From contig JAZOCU010000054.1 in assembly GCA_045596625.1 (NCBI GenBank), forward strand, positions 124,001 to 188,000: a stretch of DNA of 64,000 nt, read 5' to 3'. This stretch comes from Firm-04 sp045596625. GTDB lineage: Bacteria; Bacillota; Clostridia; Oscillospirales; Ruminococcaceae. The position numbers and the translations under genes are program-made. Of this stretch, positions 41,835-51,064 are shown in pieces; positions within the stretch are counted from its first letter, which is position 1, and each line of letters starts with the position of its first letter. The notes under the pieces were generated by a model that saw only the letters and a program-made list of their open reading frames with translations, had not been told where the DNA came from and did no database searches.

Positions 41835-44252
41835 ATGCGTGATGAAGATCTGCGAAATAAAATTAACCGTGTGAAGGCACAAAAAGAGAGCTTTACTGTA
41901 TCTGCTCCGCAAGGCAAAGGAAAGCTGGTTAAACGGCTGGGCAGAAAAATGACCTTTTGGTATGTCAATCCCTTTGGTCAAGCGCAAAACGAATTTAACA
42001 CCGCTGCCGCCGATGCTATGGCAGAAATACAGCAAAGCATGGATGCCATAAAGGCACAGCTTGCAGCGCTCTCCGAGCAAACCGATCGCCGTTGTACCGC
42101 ATTGGCGCAGGAGCAGCGACAGGCATTGCTCCACAGTCGTTCTGTGCAACAAGAGGCGCTGCAGACATTGGAAGATACTATGAACGAAGCCTTTGCCGCT
42201 GCTGCACCCGAAAGTCGGCCGCAGGCGGGCTGTGCTCCGCTGACAGAACTGCCTCGTTTATCCGGAGAAGTTCTCTATCACGAGCTGCAGGCCGTGCAAA
42301 ATGCTTCGGGAGAAGAACAAACACAACAAGCATTGACAGCGCTGGAAAACCGTTATTCCTCTGTGCTGCAAACCGCACTGCAGGAATGCAGCGATGCTGC
42401 TGTACATCGTCCGATCATGCTGGTCTGCCGAAGCTTTTCCGCCTGTAATGGGATGGAAGCCATTCGCAATGAGGTGTGGGATCTCTACCGTTTGCTGAAA
42501 ACCGCAAGCCGCTATCCCGCACAGATCCTTTCTATTGAGCCGGAAGGCAGCCACATCCAGCAGCAGGGCGATATCTATTATGTTCCGGATGCCTTGCTGC
42601 CTGAATGGATCAAACAGCACAAGCCTGCTTTGCTGATTTTTTGCGAAAGCACCTCCGGCATTCTTCATGCCGGCAAAGGCTGTATGCTGATGTGCAACAG
42701 TATTCTGCGCTTAAGCGGACAAAATCCCGCACAGAAATTAGGCGGCAGTCAGATGCAGGAGCTGCTCCATCTCTGTGATTACGGCGTGCATCATTACTGC
42801 ACTGCCTCACAAACCGCTGCCGACACCATGCAGAGGCTGGGATTCCGTCGTCCCGCTGTCATTTATCCGTATATCGATACAAAAAAACCGATGTTTTTCC
42901 GCCGTCCCCGTGTTTTTCAAAAGGAACGGTTCACTGTTGGCTTTGCCTCCTCGCCCATGCTGGAGGAACAGGCAGCATCCCGCGGGATCCCTGCGCTTTG
43001 CGAAACGGTCCGGCTATGTCCTGAGCTGCAGTTTATTGTACTTTGGCGTGATCCGGATGCTGCTGCGGTACCGCAAAATCTGCTGGATGCGTCCAACTGC
43101 ACCGTTTTGTATGGCAAACAGGATATGACAGAGTTTTACAGCAGCATTGATTGCATTCTGATACCCTATGCCGATCATAACTACAATCACGCCTGCTCTC
43201 TTTCCGCACTGGAAGGTATGCTGATGGGTTTGCCTGTGGCAGCTACTCCCGCTGCCGGTATTGCCGAGCTGATTCATCAGACCGGTCTGGGTGTGGTCAG
43301 TGAGAATTGCAGTGCTGTAGCGTTGACAAAAGCTCTCTGTACGATCCGAGATTCCTATGCAGGCTTTGGTGATGTATGGCGCACGGAACGACTGAAGGCT
43401 TTGGTTTCAGGTCAATCCTTTGTGCATTATGCAGAAGAATGTGCAAAGCATCCTGCACCTTTTGGTGTCGTCACGATTTTTGAATGGGATCGTCAGCTGA
43501 AGCTGGAAAACCGCCATCTGATCAAAGGACACGCCGCATTGAAAGCCTATTATCAGCGGCAAGATGTCGCCAATGACTATACAAAAACACGATTTGCTTC
43601 TTATCCGCAAAATTGTTTTGATCTGATGGAACGGCAAAGTGTCGCAGTATTACTGGCACATCAGCTGCAAAGCCGCACCGATTACCGTCTGCTGGATCTG
43701 GCATGCGGCGACGGCAGGATCCTGCAAACGCTGCTGCAATTCGGCGAATGCACCGCAGGCGATGCTTCCCCTGCTATGCTGGATCTGGTAAAGCGCCGGT
43801 TTCCCACAGCATCGCTGCATACGATGCAGATCGATCTGCTGGATCATGAGATCACCGGACAATATGATGTCATCACCATCTTCCGGTTTATCCGACATTA
43901 TGAATATGCAAGCCGCCAGCTTCTGTGGAATAAGCTGAAGGCTGCACTGACACCGACCGGTCTTTTGTTGTTTGATGTTCCGAACCTTCGCTTTGAGGTG
44001 CCGCATCGTCAAAGAACAGGCTGGGGAAAATATCATATTTATGATGTATTCTGGACAAAAGAAACACTGCAAAAGGAGCTTGCAGATCATGGACTTGCGC
44101 TGGAGGCACTGATCCCCATCGGGCAGGGTCTGTATCCGATGCCTTCCGCCTTCCGCAATGAACCAATGACATGGACAGCCGCTGTGCGGATCGCTCCCGA
44201 AACCGCTATCAAAGGAAAGGAGAGCCAGCCATCAGAGAATCGCTTGCTCTGA
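41835..44252 (+). CDS. Fusion: coiled coil, glycosyltransferase and SAM-dependent methyltransferase
   Basis: The protein has 805 residues. After a basic start, residues about 55-120 look like a coiled coil (MAEIQQSMDAIKAQLAALSE). A glycosyltransferase-like GT-B region follows (about 200-530), with a C-terminal GT4-type pocket (YADHNYNHACSLSALEGMLM, LPVAATPAAGIAELI). Residues about 575-790 form a methyltransferase: LLDLACGDGRI (SAM site), GDASPAMLDLVKRRF, TIFRFIRHYEY. GGAGA precedes the ATG. A methyltransferase beside a Wzt with a C-terminal domain suggests methyl capping of the glycan's growing end, as in WbdD systems; that link is inference. Confidence 0.8.
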   Translation: MRDEDLRNKINRVKAQKESFTVSAPQGKGKLVKRLGRKMTFWYVNPFGQAQNEFNTAAADAMAEIQQSMDAIKAQLAALSEQTDRRCTALAQEQRQALLHSRSVQQEALQTLEDTMNEAFAAAAPESRPQAGCAPLTELPRLSGEVLYHELQAVQNASGEEQTQQALTALENRYSSVLQTALQECSDAAVHRPIMLVCRSFSACNGMEAIRNEVWDLYRLLKTASRYPAQILSIEPEGSHIQQQGDIYYVPDALLPEWIKQHKPALLIFCESTSGILHAGKGCMLMCNSILRLSGQNPAQKLGGSQMQELLHLCDYGVHHYCTASQTAADTMQRLGFRRPAVIYPYIDTKKPMFFRRPRVFQKERFTVGFASSPMLEEQAASRGIPALCETVRLCPELQFIVLWRDPDAAAVPQNLLDASNCTVLYGKQDMTEFYSSIDCILIPYADHNYNHACSLSALEGMLMGLPVAATPAAGIAELIHQTGLGVVSENCSAVALTKALCTIRDSYAGFGDVWRTERLKALVSGQSFVHYAEECAKHPAPFGVVTIFEWDRQLKLENRHLIKGHAALKAYYQRQDVANDYTKTRFASYPQNCFDLMERQSVAVLLAHQLQSRTDYRLLDLACGDGRILQTLLQFGECTAGDASPAMLDLVKRRFPTASLHTMQIDLLDHEITGQYDVITIFRFIRHYEYASRQLLWNKLKAALTPTGLLLFDVPNLRFEVPHRQRTGWGKYHIYDVFWTKETLQKELADHGLALEALIPIGQGLYPMPSAFRNEPMTWTAAVRIAPETAIKGKESQPSENRLL

Positions 44253-44267
44253 TGCTGCAACCGATCA

Positions 44268-44753
44268 ATGAAGATCTATTCGGACGAAGCACTGTCAAGA
44301 GCATTGTTCGCACTTGCCGAACAAAGAATGCAGACTGCCGGCGATACATTTTATTGTTCTGAAGCAGTATTCGCAGTCATGGCTTCTGTTGCACCGGATC
44401 ATGTTTCTTATCAGCTGCTGGAACCGCTCGAAAATCGTGACTTCCTTCATGCTGTATATCTGACTTTGCTGCAGCGCCCTATTGATCAGGCAGCTGCACA
44501 AAACTGGGAATCGCAGATGGCATTGCCGCAGCAGCAATTCCGAACCGCTTTGCTCAATTCTGTCATTCGTTCACAGGAATATCAGAACAATCCGCTGCCG
44601 CTTCTGGATTGTCCGCTGCCTTTGGAATCCCGGACTCCGCAGCTTACCATTCATGTGGTAAACAATGGTCTGCCGGATCGTTTGGTACGCATCTATCAGA
44701 AAATGCCCCGCAGCTTACAGAAGCTTGCCAAGAAAATCGCCGGAAAGGAGTAA
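44268..44753 (+). CDS. DUF4214-like protein in the polysaccharide operon
   Basis: This 161-residue protein is mostly helical. The block FLHAVYLTLLQRPIDQAAAQ, followed by SVIRSQEYQ, is the pattern of DUF4214 modules, often found next to or fused with glycosyltransferases and surface proteins. No ribosome binding site is evident; an in-frame stop close upstream limits the start, so coupling to the preceding gene is likely. Function unknown. Confidence 0.65.
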   Translation: MKIYSDEALSRALFALAEQRMQTAGDTFYCSEAVFAVMASVAPDHVSYQLLEPLENRDFLHAVYLTLLQRPIDQAAAQNWESQMALPQQQFRTALLNSVIRSQEYQNNPLPLLDCPLPLESRTPQLTIHVVNNGLPDRLVRIYQKMPRSLQKLAKKIAGKE

Positions 44754-44758
44754 CACGC

Positions 44759-47206
44759 ATGGCATCCAACCCCATTACAAAAGTGTATATTGATCTTTCC
44801 CGTCTATGCCTTACTCCCTTTACCACCGGTATTCAACGTGTTGCAAAGGCAGTCGTGCTGCGTATGCTCAAAAATCCGAAATTGGATGTTGTGCTGCTTT
44901 GCGATCTGCCATGCCATACCAAATGGCGTATTCTGCCCCATGATGCATTTATCGCATATTATACCAAGCAGAGCGGCTCGCCCTATGGCACAGCGCCGCC
45001 CATAACCATTGCACCCGATGCTTTGCCGCCTGATGCCGTATTCTTCGATATCGACAGTGCATGGAATATGCCTATGCGGCGCGGCTGGCTCTTTCCCAAG
45101 CTGCGGCAGCGTGGTGTTACCATTGTTTCCCATCTCTATGATCTGATTCCCGTTACTGAGCCGCAGTATTTTCATCAAAATACCGCAACCCAGTTTTTAG
45201 CATGGACTTCTGCTGTGCTGCAATATGCCAATCATATCATCTGCAACGCATATGCTACGAAAGATGCTCTGCATACCCTGTGCGATCAGCTTTCTTTGAC
45301 TCCGCCGCCCTGCACTGTCGTTCCTTTGGGAGGCGATTTTGCACCGCAAACTGACTCTAAAGAGCAGCCCGATGCTGCTTTGTTGAAGCATCTGCCCAAA
45401 TATCGCTATGTGCTGATGGTCGGTACCATTGAGCCAAGAAAGAATCATGCGCTGGTGCTGGATGCCGTGGATGCCTTGTCGGCACTTGGGATCCGTGTGG
45501 TATTTGCCGGCCGTATCGGCTGGAATATGGAACAATTTGCACAGAAAATGAAACAGCATCCGAAAAACGGCTCTGATTTCTTCTTCGCCGATACCCCCTC
45601 GGATGCAACGATCCATGCATTGTATGAAAATGCACTTGCCGTATTGTTTCCTACGAAAAACGAAGGTTTTGGTCTGCCCATCGTAGAAGCTTTCCGACAC
45701 GGCACCCCGGTACTTGCTTCCGATATCCCTGTGCTGCGTGAGGTAGGCGGAGAAATTGCCTCATATTTTGATAATACCAGCACCGAATCTCTGCTGGCCG
45801 CCGTAAAAGCGCTGCTTTCCGATGAAGCCGCTTATCAGCAAAAACGAAATGCTGCCGCTGCATATCGTCCTCGCACATGGGATGAAACTGCAGAGGAAAT
45901 GGCAGATGTGCTCTGTACGCTGGCGCCTTTGCACGGTACTGCACCCGATACGCCTCTGAGGCAGATGGTAGTGCTCACAGCACGCAACGAAGATCTGCTG
46001 CGCACGCTGCCCTATTGGGATGCATATCTGCCGTTTATTGAAGAGCTGCTGGTCTGCTGTCCCTCAAAAAATATTCCGGCACTGAAAGAAGCATTTCATG
46101 GCAGAATCCGCCTGCGCTTTTTTACTGACGAAGAACTACTGGGCGATGCGCCTTTGCCGCAGGATCATACCATGCGCAATTTCTTCCTGCGCTGTCTGTT
46201 GATGCAAAAAGCACCGCTGGATGATGTGTTTATCATGACTGATGACGATTATCGTCCGCTGATGCCTCTTGATGAAACATTCTTCCGCAAAAACGGACGT
46301 TATCAAGCCTATTATTGCTATGATCTTTGTCAATGGAACGGTACACAGGGAAATTATACCTCCTATGATCTGAGTATGTTCCGTACCGCAGCATTCCTGA
46401 ACAGTGAGCATCTGCCTACGCTGCAATACTCCTCTCATCAGCCACAGATCATTGATCGCAGCCTGTATCTTTCTATGCTGGAGCAATATCCCGCAATTGC
46501 AACGACAGGTCTGGATGAATGGAGCAGTTATTTTAATTACGCCATTGCCAAGGAGCCTGCAAAGTTCTATGCACAGCCCTATTGCAGTATGTGCTGGCCC
46601 GGTGCCATTACCGATTGGCAGCTCTGGTGTATGCCGCAGCGGCTCTGTTTCGAAAACTTCTATGATGTGCTTTATGAAGAAGGTCAGGTGTTTGAAGGAC
46701 TCTCCAAAGAGTTCCATCCCGAAACCGTCCAATCTGAGCACATGGAAAAAATAGATCGCTGGCACAGAATGCTTCGCCGTCAAAGCAATCAAACGGCTGC
46801 ATACGCAATGTATGAAGCATATTATTATGCCATGTACCATACACTGCCGCAGCTGATGCTTGCCGAAGATGCAGTGCAGTCTGCCCGGTTTTCTCTGCCG
46901 CAGCTGATTGTTCTGCCAACAGGCTCGCTGGTGCGGCTGACATTGCAGGCTGCCGATTCCCTTCGCAGCAGCAAAAATGCTGTACTGCGATACGGTATAC
47001 AATCTCCTAACGGCAGTCTCATTACACCGATGCATACGCTGCCTCTTTGTGACACAGATCCATCAAGAGCACTGACATTATTGCTTTCCACACCTGTCTC
47101 GCCCGTTTCGGGCATGCTGGTGCTGGAATATCAGTCGGCACAGAACAATACTCCTGTGACAAGCTCACTGCCCTGCGTCATTGCGGCATTAGACGGTGTT
47201 TTCTGA
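44759..47206 (+). CDS. Fusion: GT4 glycosyltransferase with C-terminal DDD-type transferase-like domain
   Basis: The protein has 815 residues. Residues about 1-400 form a GT-B transferase (TPFTTGIQRVAKAVVLRML, MVGTIEPRKNHALVLDAVDA, NEGFGLPIVEAFRHGTPVLA). Residues about 400-690 look like a second, GT-A or stealth-like domain: it opens VVLTARNEDLLRTLPYWDAY, carries a metal-binding-like VFIMTDDDYRPL, and has several aromatic-rich segments. The final 120 residues are beta-rich. AAAGGAG precedes the ATG. It is the last gene of the polysaccharide cluster before the Ktr genes. Confidence 0.78.
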   Translation: MASNPITKVYIDLSRLCLTPFTTGIQRVAKAVVLRMLKNPKLDVVLLCDLPCHTKWRILPHDAFIAYYTKQSGSPYGTAPPITIAPDALPPDAVFFDIDSAWNMPMRRGWLFPKLRQRGVTIVSHLYDLIPVTEPQYFHQNTATQFLAWTSAVLQYANHIICNAYATKDALHTLCDQLSLTPPPCTVVPLGGDFAPQTDSKEQPDAALLKHLPKYRYVLMVGTIEPRKNHALVLDAVDALSALGIRVVFAGRIGWNMEQFAQKMKQHPKNGSDFFFADTPSDATIHALYENALAVLFPTKNEGFGLPIVEAFRHGTPVLASDIPVLREVGGEIASYFDNTSTESLLAAVKALLSDEAAYQQKRNAAAAYRPRTWDETAEEMADVLCTLAPLHGTAPDTPLRQMVVLTARNEDLLRTLPYWDAYLPFIEELLVCCPSKNIPALKEAFHGRIRLRFFTDEELLGDAPLPQDHTMRNFFLRCLLMQKAPLDDVFIMTDDDYRPLMPLDETFFRKNGRYQAYYCYDLCQWNGTQGNYTSYDLSMFRTAAFLNSEHLPTLQYSSHQPQIIDRSLYLSMLEQYPAIATTGLDEWSSYFNYAIAKEPAKFYAQPYCSMCWPGAITDWQLWCMPQRLCFENFYDVLYEEGQVFEGLSKEFHPETVQSEHMEKIDRWHRMLRRQSNQTAAYAMYEAYYYAMYHTLPQLMLAEDAVQSARFSLPQLIVLPTGSLVRLTLQAADSLRSSKNAVLRYGIQSPNGSLITPMHTLPLCDTDPSRALTLLLSTPVSPVSGMLVLEYQSAQNNTPVTSSLPCVIAALDGVF

Positions 47207-47218
47207 AAGGAGCCTTAT

Positions 47219-48571
47219 GTGAAGAATAATAAACCCGCCTTAAAACTCCCCATGGATTACAGTCGGACTCTGGCGTTGGGCTTCCTGTGTATTATCCTGC
47301 TGGGCGCTGTGCTGCTTTGTCTGCCCTTTGCCGCAAAGGATGATCAAAAAACCGGCTTTCTGAATGCACTCTTTACCTCTGTCAGTGCAACCTGTGTCAC
47401 CGGTCTGGTCGCATTTGATACTGCAACGCATTGGAGTGCTTTCGGAAAAACAGTGATCCTCTTGCTGATCCAGATCGGCGGATTGGGATTTATGTTTGTG
47501 GTTTCGCTGTTCTCGATGGCATCCGGCAAAAAAATAGCACTGCATGAACGCCGATTGCTTGCTGAAACGACCGGTTCCATGCGATTGAGTGGTGTTGTTC
47601 GTCTGCTGCGGACAATTACTGCCGGAACGTTTATTATAGAAGGCTGCGGCGCCTTACTGTTTGCCATTCGCTTTTGTCCCTCGCTGGGATTAGGGAAAGG
47701 CATTGCATATGCCATCTTTCATTCCGTTTCCGCATTCTGTAATGCGGGCTTTGATCTGACCGGCTATATCACACCTTTTGCTTCCCTTGCGCCATATGAA
47801 AACGATCCGTTGGTACTGCTGACCAGTTCTGCTTTGATCATCTTAGGCGGTCTCGGATTTTTTGTCTGGACTGATCTGCTGCACTGCAAGCATCATTTTT
47901 CCCAATGGAAACTGCATACCAAGCTGGTCATTGTTACCACTTCAATTCTGCTGCTGGGCGGCTGGATCGGGTTCTTTCTTACTGAAGCCGGCACTTCTCT
48001 TGCCGATCAGCCTTTGGGCGGAAAACTGCTGGGCAGCTTCTTCCAGTCGGTAACAGCCCGTACCGCCGGCTTTGATGCTATCGGGCAGGGAAATCTTTCC
48101 GAAGGCGGCTTGCTGCTGACCAATTGTCTGATGCTGATCGGCGGCAGCCCCGGCTCTACTGCGGGCGGTATCAAAACAACGACCATCGCCATTTTGGTGC
48201 TCAACATCATCTCAACTGTGAAAAAACGCAGTGCTGTTGAGGTATTTCACCGTCGCATCGAAGAAGAAACGGTACGGCAGGCACTGGCGATCATCGGTAC
48301 TTATATCTGTGCGATCATTGTAGGCTCTATCTTATTATGTTGTGCAGATCCCATTTCATCCGAAAGTGCTGTATATGAATGCATCTCTGCTATTGCAACT
48401 GTTGGATTGACCACCGGCATTACACCTACCCTCTCGGTATTTTCCAAAATCGTGCTGATGCTGATGATGTTTGCCGGAAGAATCGGTGGACTATCCCTGC
48501 TGATGGTATTGTCCCGTAAAAAACAAGCAGCGCCTTTGGAACGCCCCACAGAACGGATTCTGGTGGGATGA
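47219..48571 (+). CDS. ktrB: KtrB/TrkH-family potassium channel subunit
   Basis: This 450-residue membrane protein has four membrane-pore-membrane repeats. The four selectivity-filter loops are visible with their conserved Gly: SATCVTGLVAFDT, SAFCNAGFDL, TARTAGFDAIG and AIATVGLTTGI. The start is GTG with AAAGGAG upstream. It is 12 bases after the polysaccharide operon's last gene and may be co-transcribed. Sodium-dependent K+ uptake is typical of KtrAB. Confidence 0.94.
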   Translation: MKNNKPALKLPMDYSRTLALGFLCIILLGAVLLCLPFAAKDDQKTGFLNALFTSVSATCVTGLVAFDTATHWSAFGKTVILLLIQIGGLGFMFVVSLFSMASGKKIALHERRLLAETTGSMRLSGVVRLLRTITAGTFIIEGCGALLFAIRFCPSLGLGKGIAYAIFHSVSAFCNAGFDLTGYITPFASLAPYENDPLVLLTSSALIILGGLGFFVWTDLLHCKHHFSQWKLHTKLVIVTTSILLLGGWIGFFLTEAGTSLADQPLGGKLLGSFFQSVTARTAGFDAIGQGNLSEGGLLLTNCLMLIGGSPGSTAGGIKTTTIAILVLNIISTVKKRSAVEVFHRRIEEETVRQALAIIGTYICAIIVGSILLCCADPISSESAVYECISAIATVGLTTGITPTLSVFSKIVLMLMMFAGRIGGLSLLMVLSRKKQAAPLERPTERILVG

Positions 48572-48595
48572 TTCTGAAAATGAAAGGAGAAACCT

Positions 48596-49246
48596 ATGAA
48601 ATCTGTTCTGGTAATCGGCTTGGGAAGATTCGGCCGCCATTTCGCACAAAAGCTCATGGAGCTGCGGAATGAGGTCATGATCGTGGATAATAATGCCGAT
48701 CTCATCAATGCGCTTTCCTCCCAGTTTACGGATTCCTGTATCGGAGACTGCACCAGAGAAGATCTGATTGCTTCCTTGGGTGTCAGTAATTTCGATCTCT
48801 GTATGGTTGCGATCGGAGAGGATTTTCAGTCCTCTCTGGTTGTTACCAGTTTGCTTAAGCAATATGGCGCACCTTGCGTCATTGCAAAAGCCAATCAAGA
48901 AATTCAAGCGGATTTACTGAAAAAAATCGGTGCTGATCAGATCGTATATCCCGAACGGGAAATGGCAGAAAAGCTTGCTGTGCGCTGCACTGCCCAAAAT
49001 GTGTTCGATTCGATCGAACTGACCGATCACTTTGCCCTATATGAAGTGCCGATTCTTTCGGATTGGATCGGGCAGACCATCGGCAGCCTGGATGTGCGCC
49101 GCAAATACCGTGTGAATATCATTGGCGTCAAGCGAAACGGAGAATTGCTTCCTATTCCCGGTGCGGATTTTACCTTTTCTGCCCAAGATCATGTCGTCGT
49201 GATCGGCAAGCATACCGATCTGCAAAAATTAACTGCAAAAACCTGA
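48596..49246 (+). CDS. ktrA: KtrA-type RCK regulator of potassium uptake
   Basis: This 216-residue cytoplasmic gating ring protein has an N-terminal RCK domain with VLVIGLGRFGRHFAQKL (nucleotide binding) and DNNADLINALS, and a C-terminal RCK-C domain from about 135. ATP, ADP and cyclic di-AMP control such proteins. AAAGGAGA precedes the ATG; it follows ktrB by 24 bases. Confidence 0.95.
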   Translation: MKSVLVIGLGRFGRHFAQKLMELRNEVMIVDNNADLINALSSQFTDSCIGDCTREDLIASLGVSNFDLCMVAIGEDFQSSLVVTSLLKQYGAPCVIAKANQEIQADLLKKIGADQIVYPEREMAEKLAVRCTAQNVFDSIELTDHFALYEVPILSDWIGQTIGSLDVRRKYRVNIIGVKRNGELLPIPGADFTFSAQDHVVVIGKHTDLQKLTAKT

Positions 49247-49286
49247 ACATCCGGCTATTTGAAAAGAAGAAAGGGGTGCCCTCATT

Positions 49287-50150
49287 ATGACAACTCGTCC
49301 GATTTATATGCCTAGCTCCCGCCATCCATATTGCGATGTCTGGAATGCACAGCTCATGCAATTTGTCCCCAATACCACAAAGGAGCGAGCACAACGAAAT
49401 ATTCAGGAAGTATTCCGTGTCTTTCAAAAGCGGTTCCCTGATAAAAAGCTGCTGGAAGTCTCATTGTTCTCTCCGCAGATCCCTTTAGGCACAGATCTCT
49501 GCCCGCCGTTCCTCTGCAAAAAAGTAGATAGCCTCAATGGCGTGATCCCTGTTGAAAGCATTCTGCATGCCAGCAAAATTTTTACAAATGGCGGGCCTTA
49601 TACCGATCTGCTTACAGCCAATCCGCTGGAGATCAAAAACGATCCCCGTCTGCGCAGCAGCGGAATTCTCACCAGCTATACCTTTGAAGGAGAAGAGTAT
49701 CCTACCCATCCCCGTACTGCTTTCTTCGATTTCATCTATATGCTTGCACTGGTAGAGCCGCAGAATCATGCATTGACCCGTGAATTGCTGCAATATGATG
49801 CTTTCTGTGATGTCAGCTATCAAGAAACCAAGGATTTTGTCTGCCCTGCCCGTTCTCTGACGATCTTTGTTTCTCTGATGCGACAGGGTCTGCTGCAAAA
49901 AGTGCATACCTTTGAAGAATATCTGACAGTAATAACCGGCTCCAACGAGAAGCATGCAGTAACACATGTTGCACAGGCAAGCACCTTCTCTGTGGGTGAT
50001 ATCATCATACATCCAAGCTGGGGTAAGGGTAAAGTCATAACCATCGAGCCCAAACTTGTGATCCGCTTCCCATCGGTTGGTGAAAAAAGCATGAATCCTG
50101 CCTTTATCAAGGAAAATTGTCAAGTCATCCACGACGGTGAACAAACGTGA
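49287..50150 (+). CDS. NADAR-like (DarT1-associated antitoxin-type) protein with Tudor-like C-terminus
   Basis: The protein has 287 residues. The N-terminal 220 residues resemble the DarT1-associated NADAR antitoxin family (DUF6977): TRPIYMPSSRHPYCDVWNAQ, IPVESILHASKIFTNGGPYT, DPRLRSSGILTSYTFEGEEY, TAFFDFIYMLAL, LLQYDAFCDVSY. NADAR enzymes hydrolyse N-glycosidic bonds, including ADP-ribose on guanine bases. From about residue 233, a small beta domain (VGDIIIHPSWGKGKVITIE, VIRFPSVGEKSMNP) looks like the Tudor-like tail of PcrA/UvrD helicases. No DarT-type toxin gene is adjacent. AAAGGGG lies upstream, and it overlaps the next gene by 4 bases. Confidence 0.72.
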   Translation: MTTRPIYMPSSRHPYCDVWNAQLMQFVPNTTKERAQRNIQEVFRVFQKRFPDKKLLEVSLFSPQIPLGTDLCPPFLCKKVDSLNGVIPVESILHASKIFTNGGPYTDLLTANPLEIKNDPRLRSSGILTSYTFEGEEYPTHPRTAFFDFIYMLALVEPQNHALTRELLQYDAFCDVSYQETKDFVCPARSLTIFVSLMRQGLLQKVHTFEEYLTVITGSNEKHAVTHVAQASTFSVGDIIIHPSWGKGKVITIEPKLVIRFPSVGEKSMNPAFIKENCQVIHDGEQT

Positions 50151-51001
50151 GTCGGCTTGCAGAACATCATACCATAACCCGAAAGCGGCTGTTTTTCGTC
50201 ATTGGTGTGGGCATTGTGGGCATATTGATGATCGGCTGGATCATCTTGTGGCAGCGCATTGGCAAAGAACTGGACGAGGCTGAGCATGATGCAGCATTCA
50301 GCACCTTTACACTGAATGAGGCGATCTATGCAGCCTGTACCGATGCGGTGATGACAGAATATCTGAAAGAGCCCTTGCAGTTTACCGCCGAGGATTGCGG
50401 TTCTGTACTGGAAGAAGTCTCCTTTGATACTGCACAGGGAACGGTAATCGGTACAGTGTATCGTCTGCGCCAATTGGAAGATGCGGGATTGAAAGATGCT
50501 TTTTTGCTCGTGCAGCGAGGCGAACGCTATTACGGCTATGAATTGGTGGGCTTTTCTTCTTTGCAGGACAGTCCTTCCATCACTGCGGTTTGCGATGCCT
50601 ATGAAATCGGTTCCGCTGCCGATCTGCAATCGATAACGATTACCGATGCCGACGCCACCATAGTAGAAACGATCACCGATGCCGCAGCGCTGGAGGATTT
50701 TTATAACAAGCTGATCACTCTGGGTGAGGATATCGGTGCCGAAGGACAAGCACAGGCTTATTATGATGCCTATATCCAAAAATACGGCGTCTCTGATGCC
50801 ATTTCTGTCAACGGTGATACCGTGGAAACCGCAGATGATGATACCTATCTGAAGGCGATGGATCTGTGGAGCAACGGTATGTGCACTGTCAGCATCCGAC
50901 TAAAAAACGGACTGTGCCTCAGAAATCTGGTGTATGCACCGGTACCAAAGGTATTCAATGTATACGGTTACTACACAATCACCGATTTGTTTTTCTCATA
51001 A
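50147..51001 (+). CDS. Single-span membrane-anchored protein of unknown function
   Basis: The protein has 284 residues. A basic cytoplasmic start (ITRKRLFF), one membrane segment (about 14-36) and an extracytoplasmic region with alternating alpha and beta segments (FSTFTLNEAIYAACTDAVM, SIRLKNGLCLRNLVY) are visible. The start is GTG within the overlap GTGA with the NADAR-like gene. No family is recognised. A strong shared terminator follows. Confidence 0.6.
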   Translation: MSRLAEHHTITRKRLFFVIGVGIVGILMIGWIILWQRIGKELDEAEHDAAFSTFTLNEAIYAACTDAVMTEYLKEPLQFTAEDCGSVLEEVSFDTAQGTVIGTVYRLRQLEDAGLKDAFLLVQRGERYYGYELVGFSSLQDSPSITAVCDAYEIGSAADLQSITITDADATIVETITDAAALEDFYNKLITLGEDIGAEGQAQAYYDAYIQKYGVSDAISVNGDTVETADDDTYLKAMDLWSNGMCTVSIRLKNGLCLRNLVYAPVPKVFNVYGYYTITDLFFS

Positions 51002-51003
51002 CG

Positions 51004-51051
51004 AAAAACAGTGCGGGATCCGCTATGCAAACGGATTTCCGCACTGTTTTT
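51004..51051. terminator. Bidirectional terminator between the membrane protein gene and spoIVA
   Basis: A 13-bp outer stem (arm AAAAACAGTGCGG), with a further inner ATCCG/CGGAT pairing, is flanked by A and T runs on the two sides. Confidence 0.85.
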
Positions 51052-51064
51052 ATCGTTGGCTGCT

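Noticed and set aside
46136..47035. 299-codon minus-strand frame inside the large transferase fusion
   Set aside because: A shadow of the plus-strand gene: rich in Cys and His, without domain pattern or ribosome binding site.
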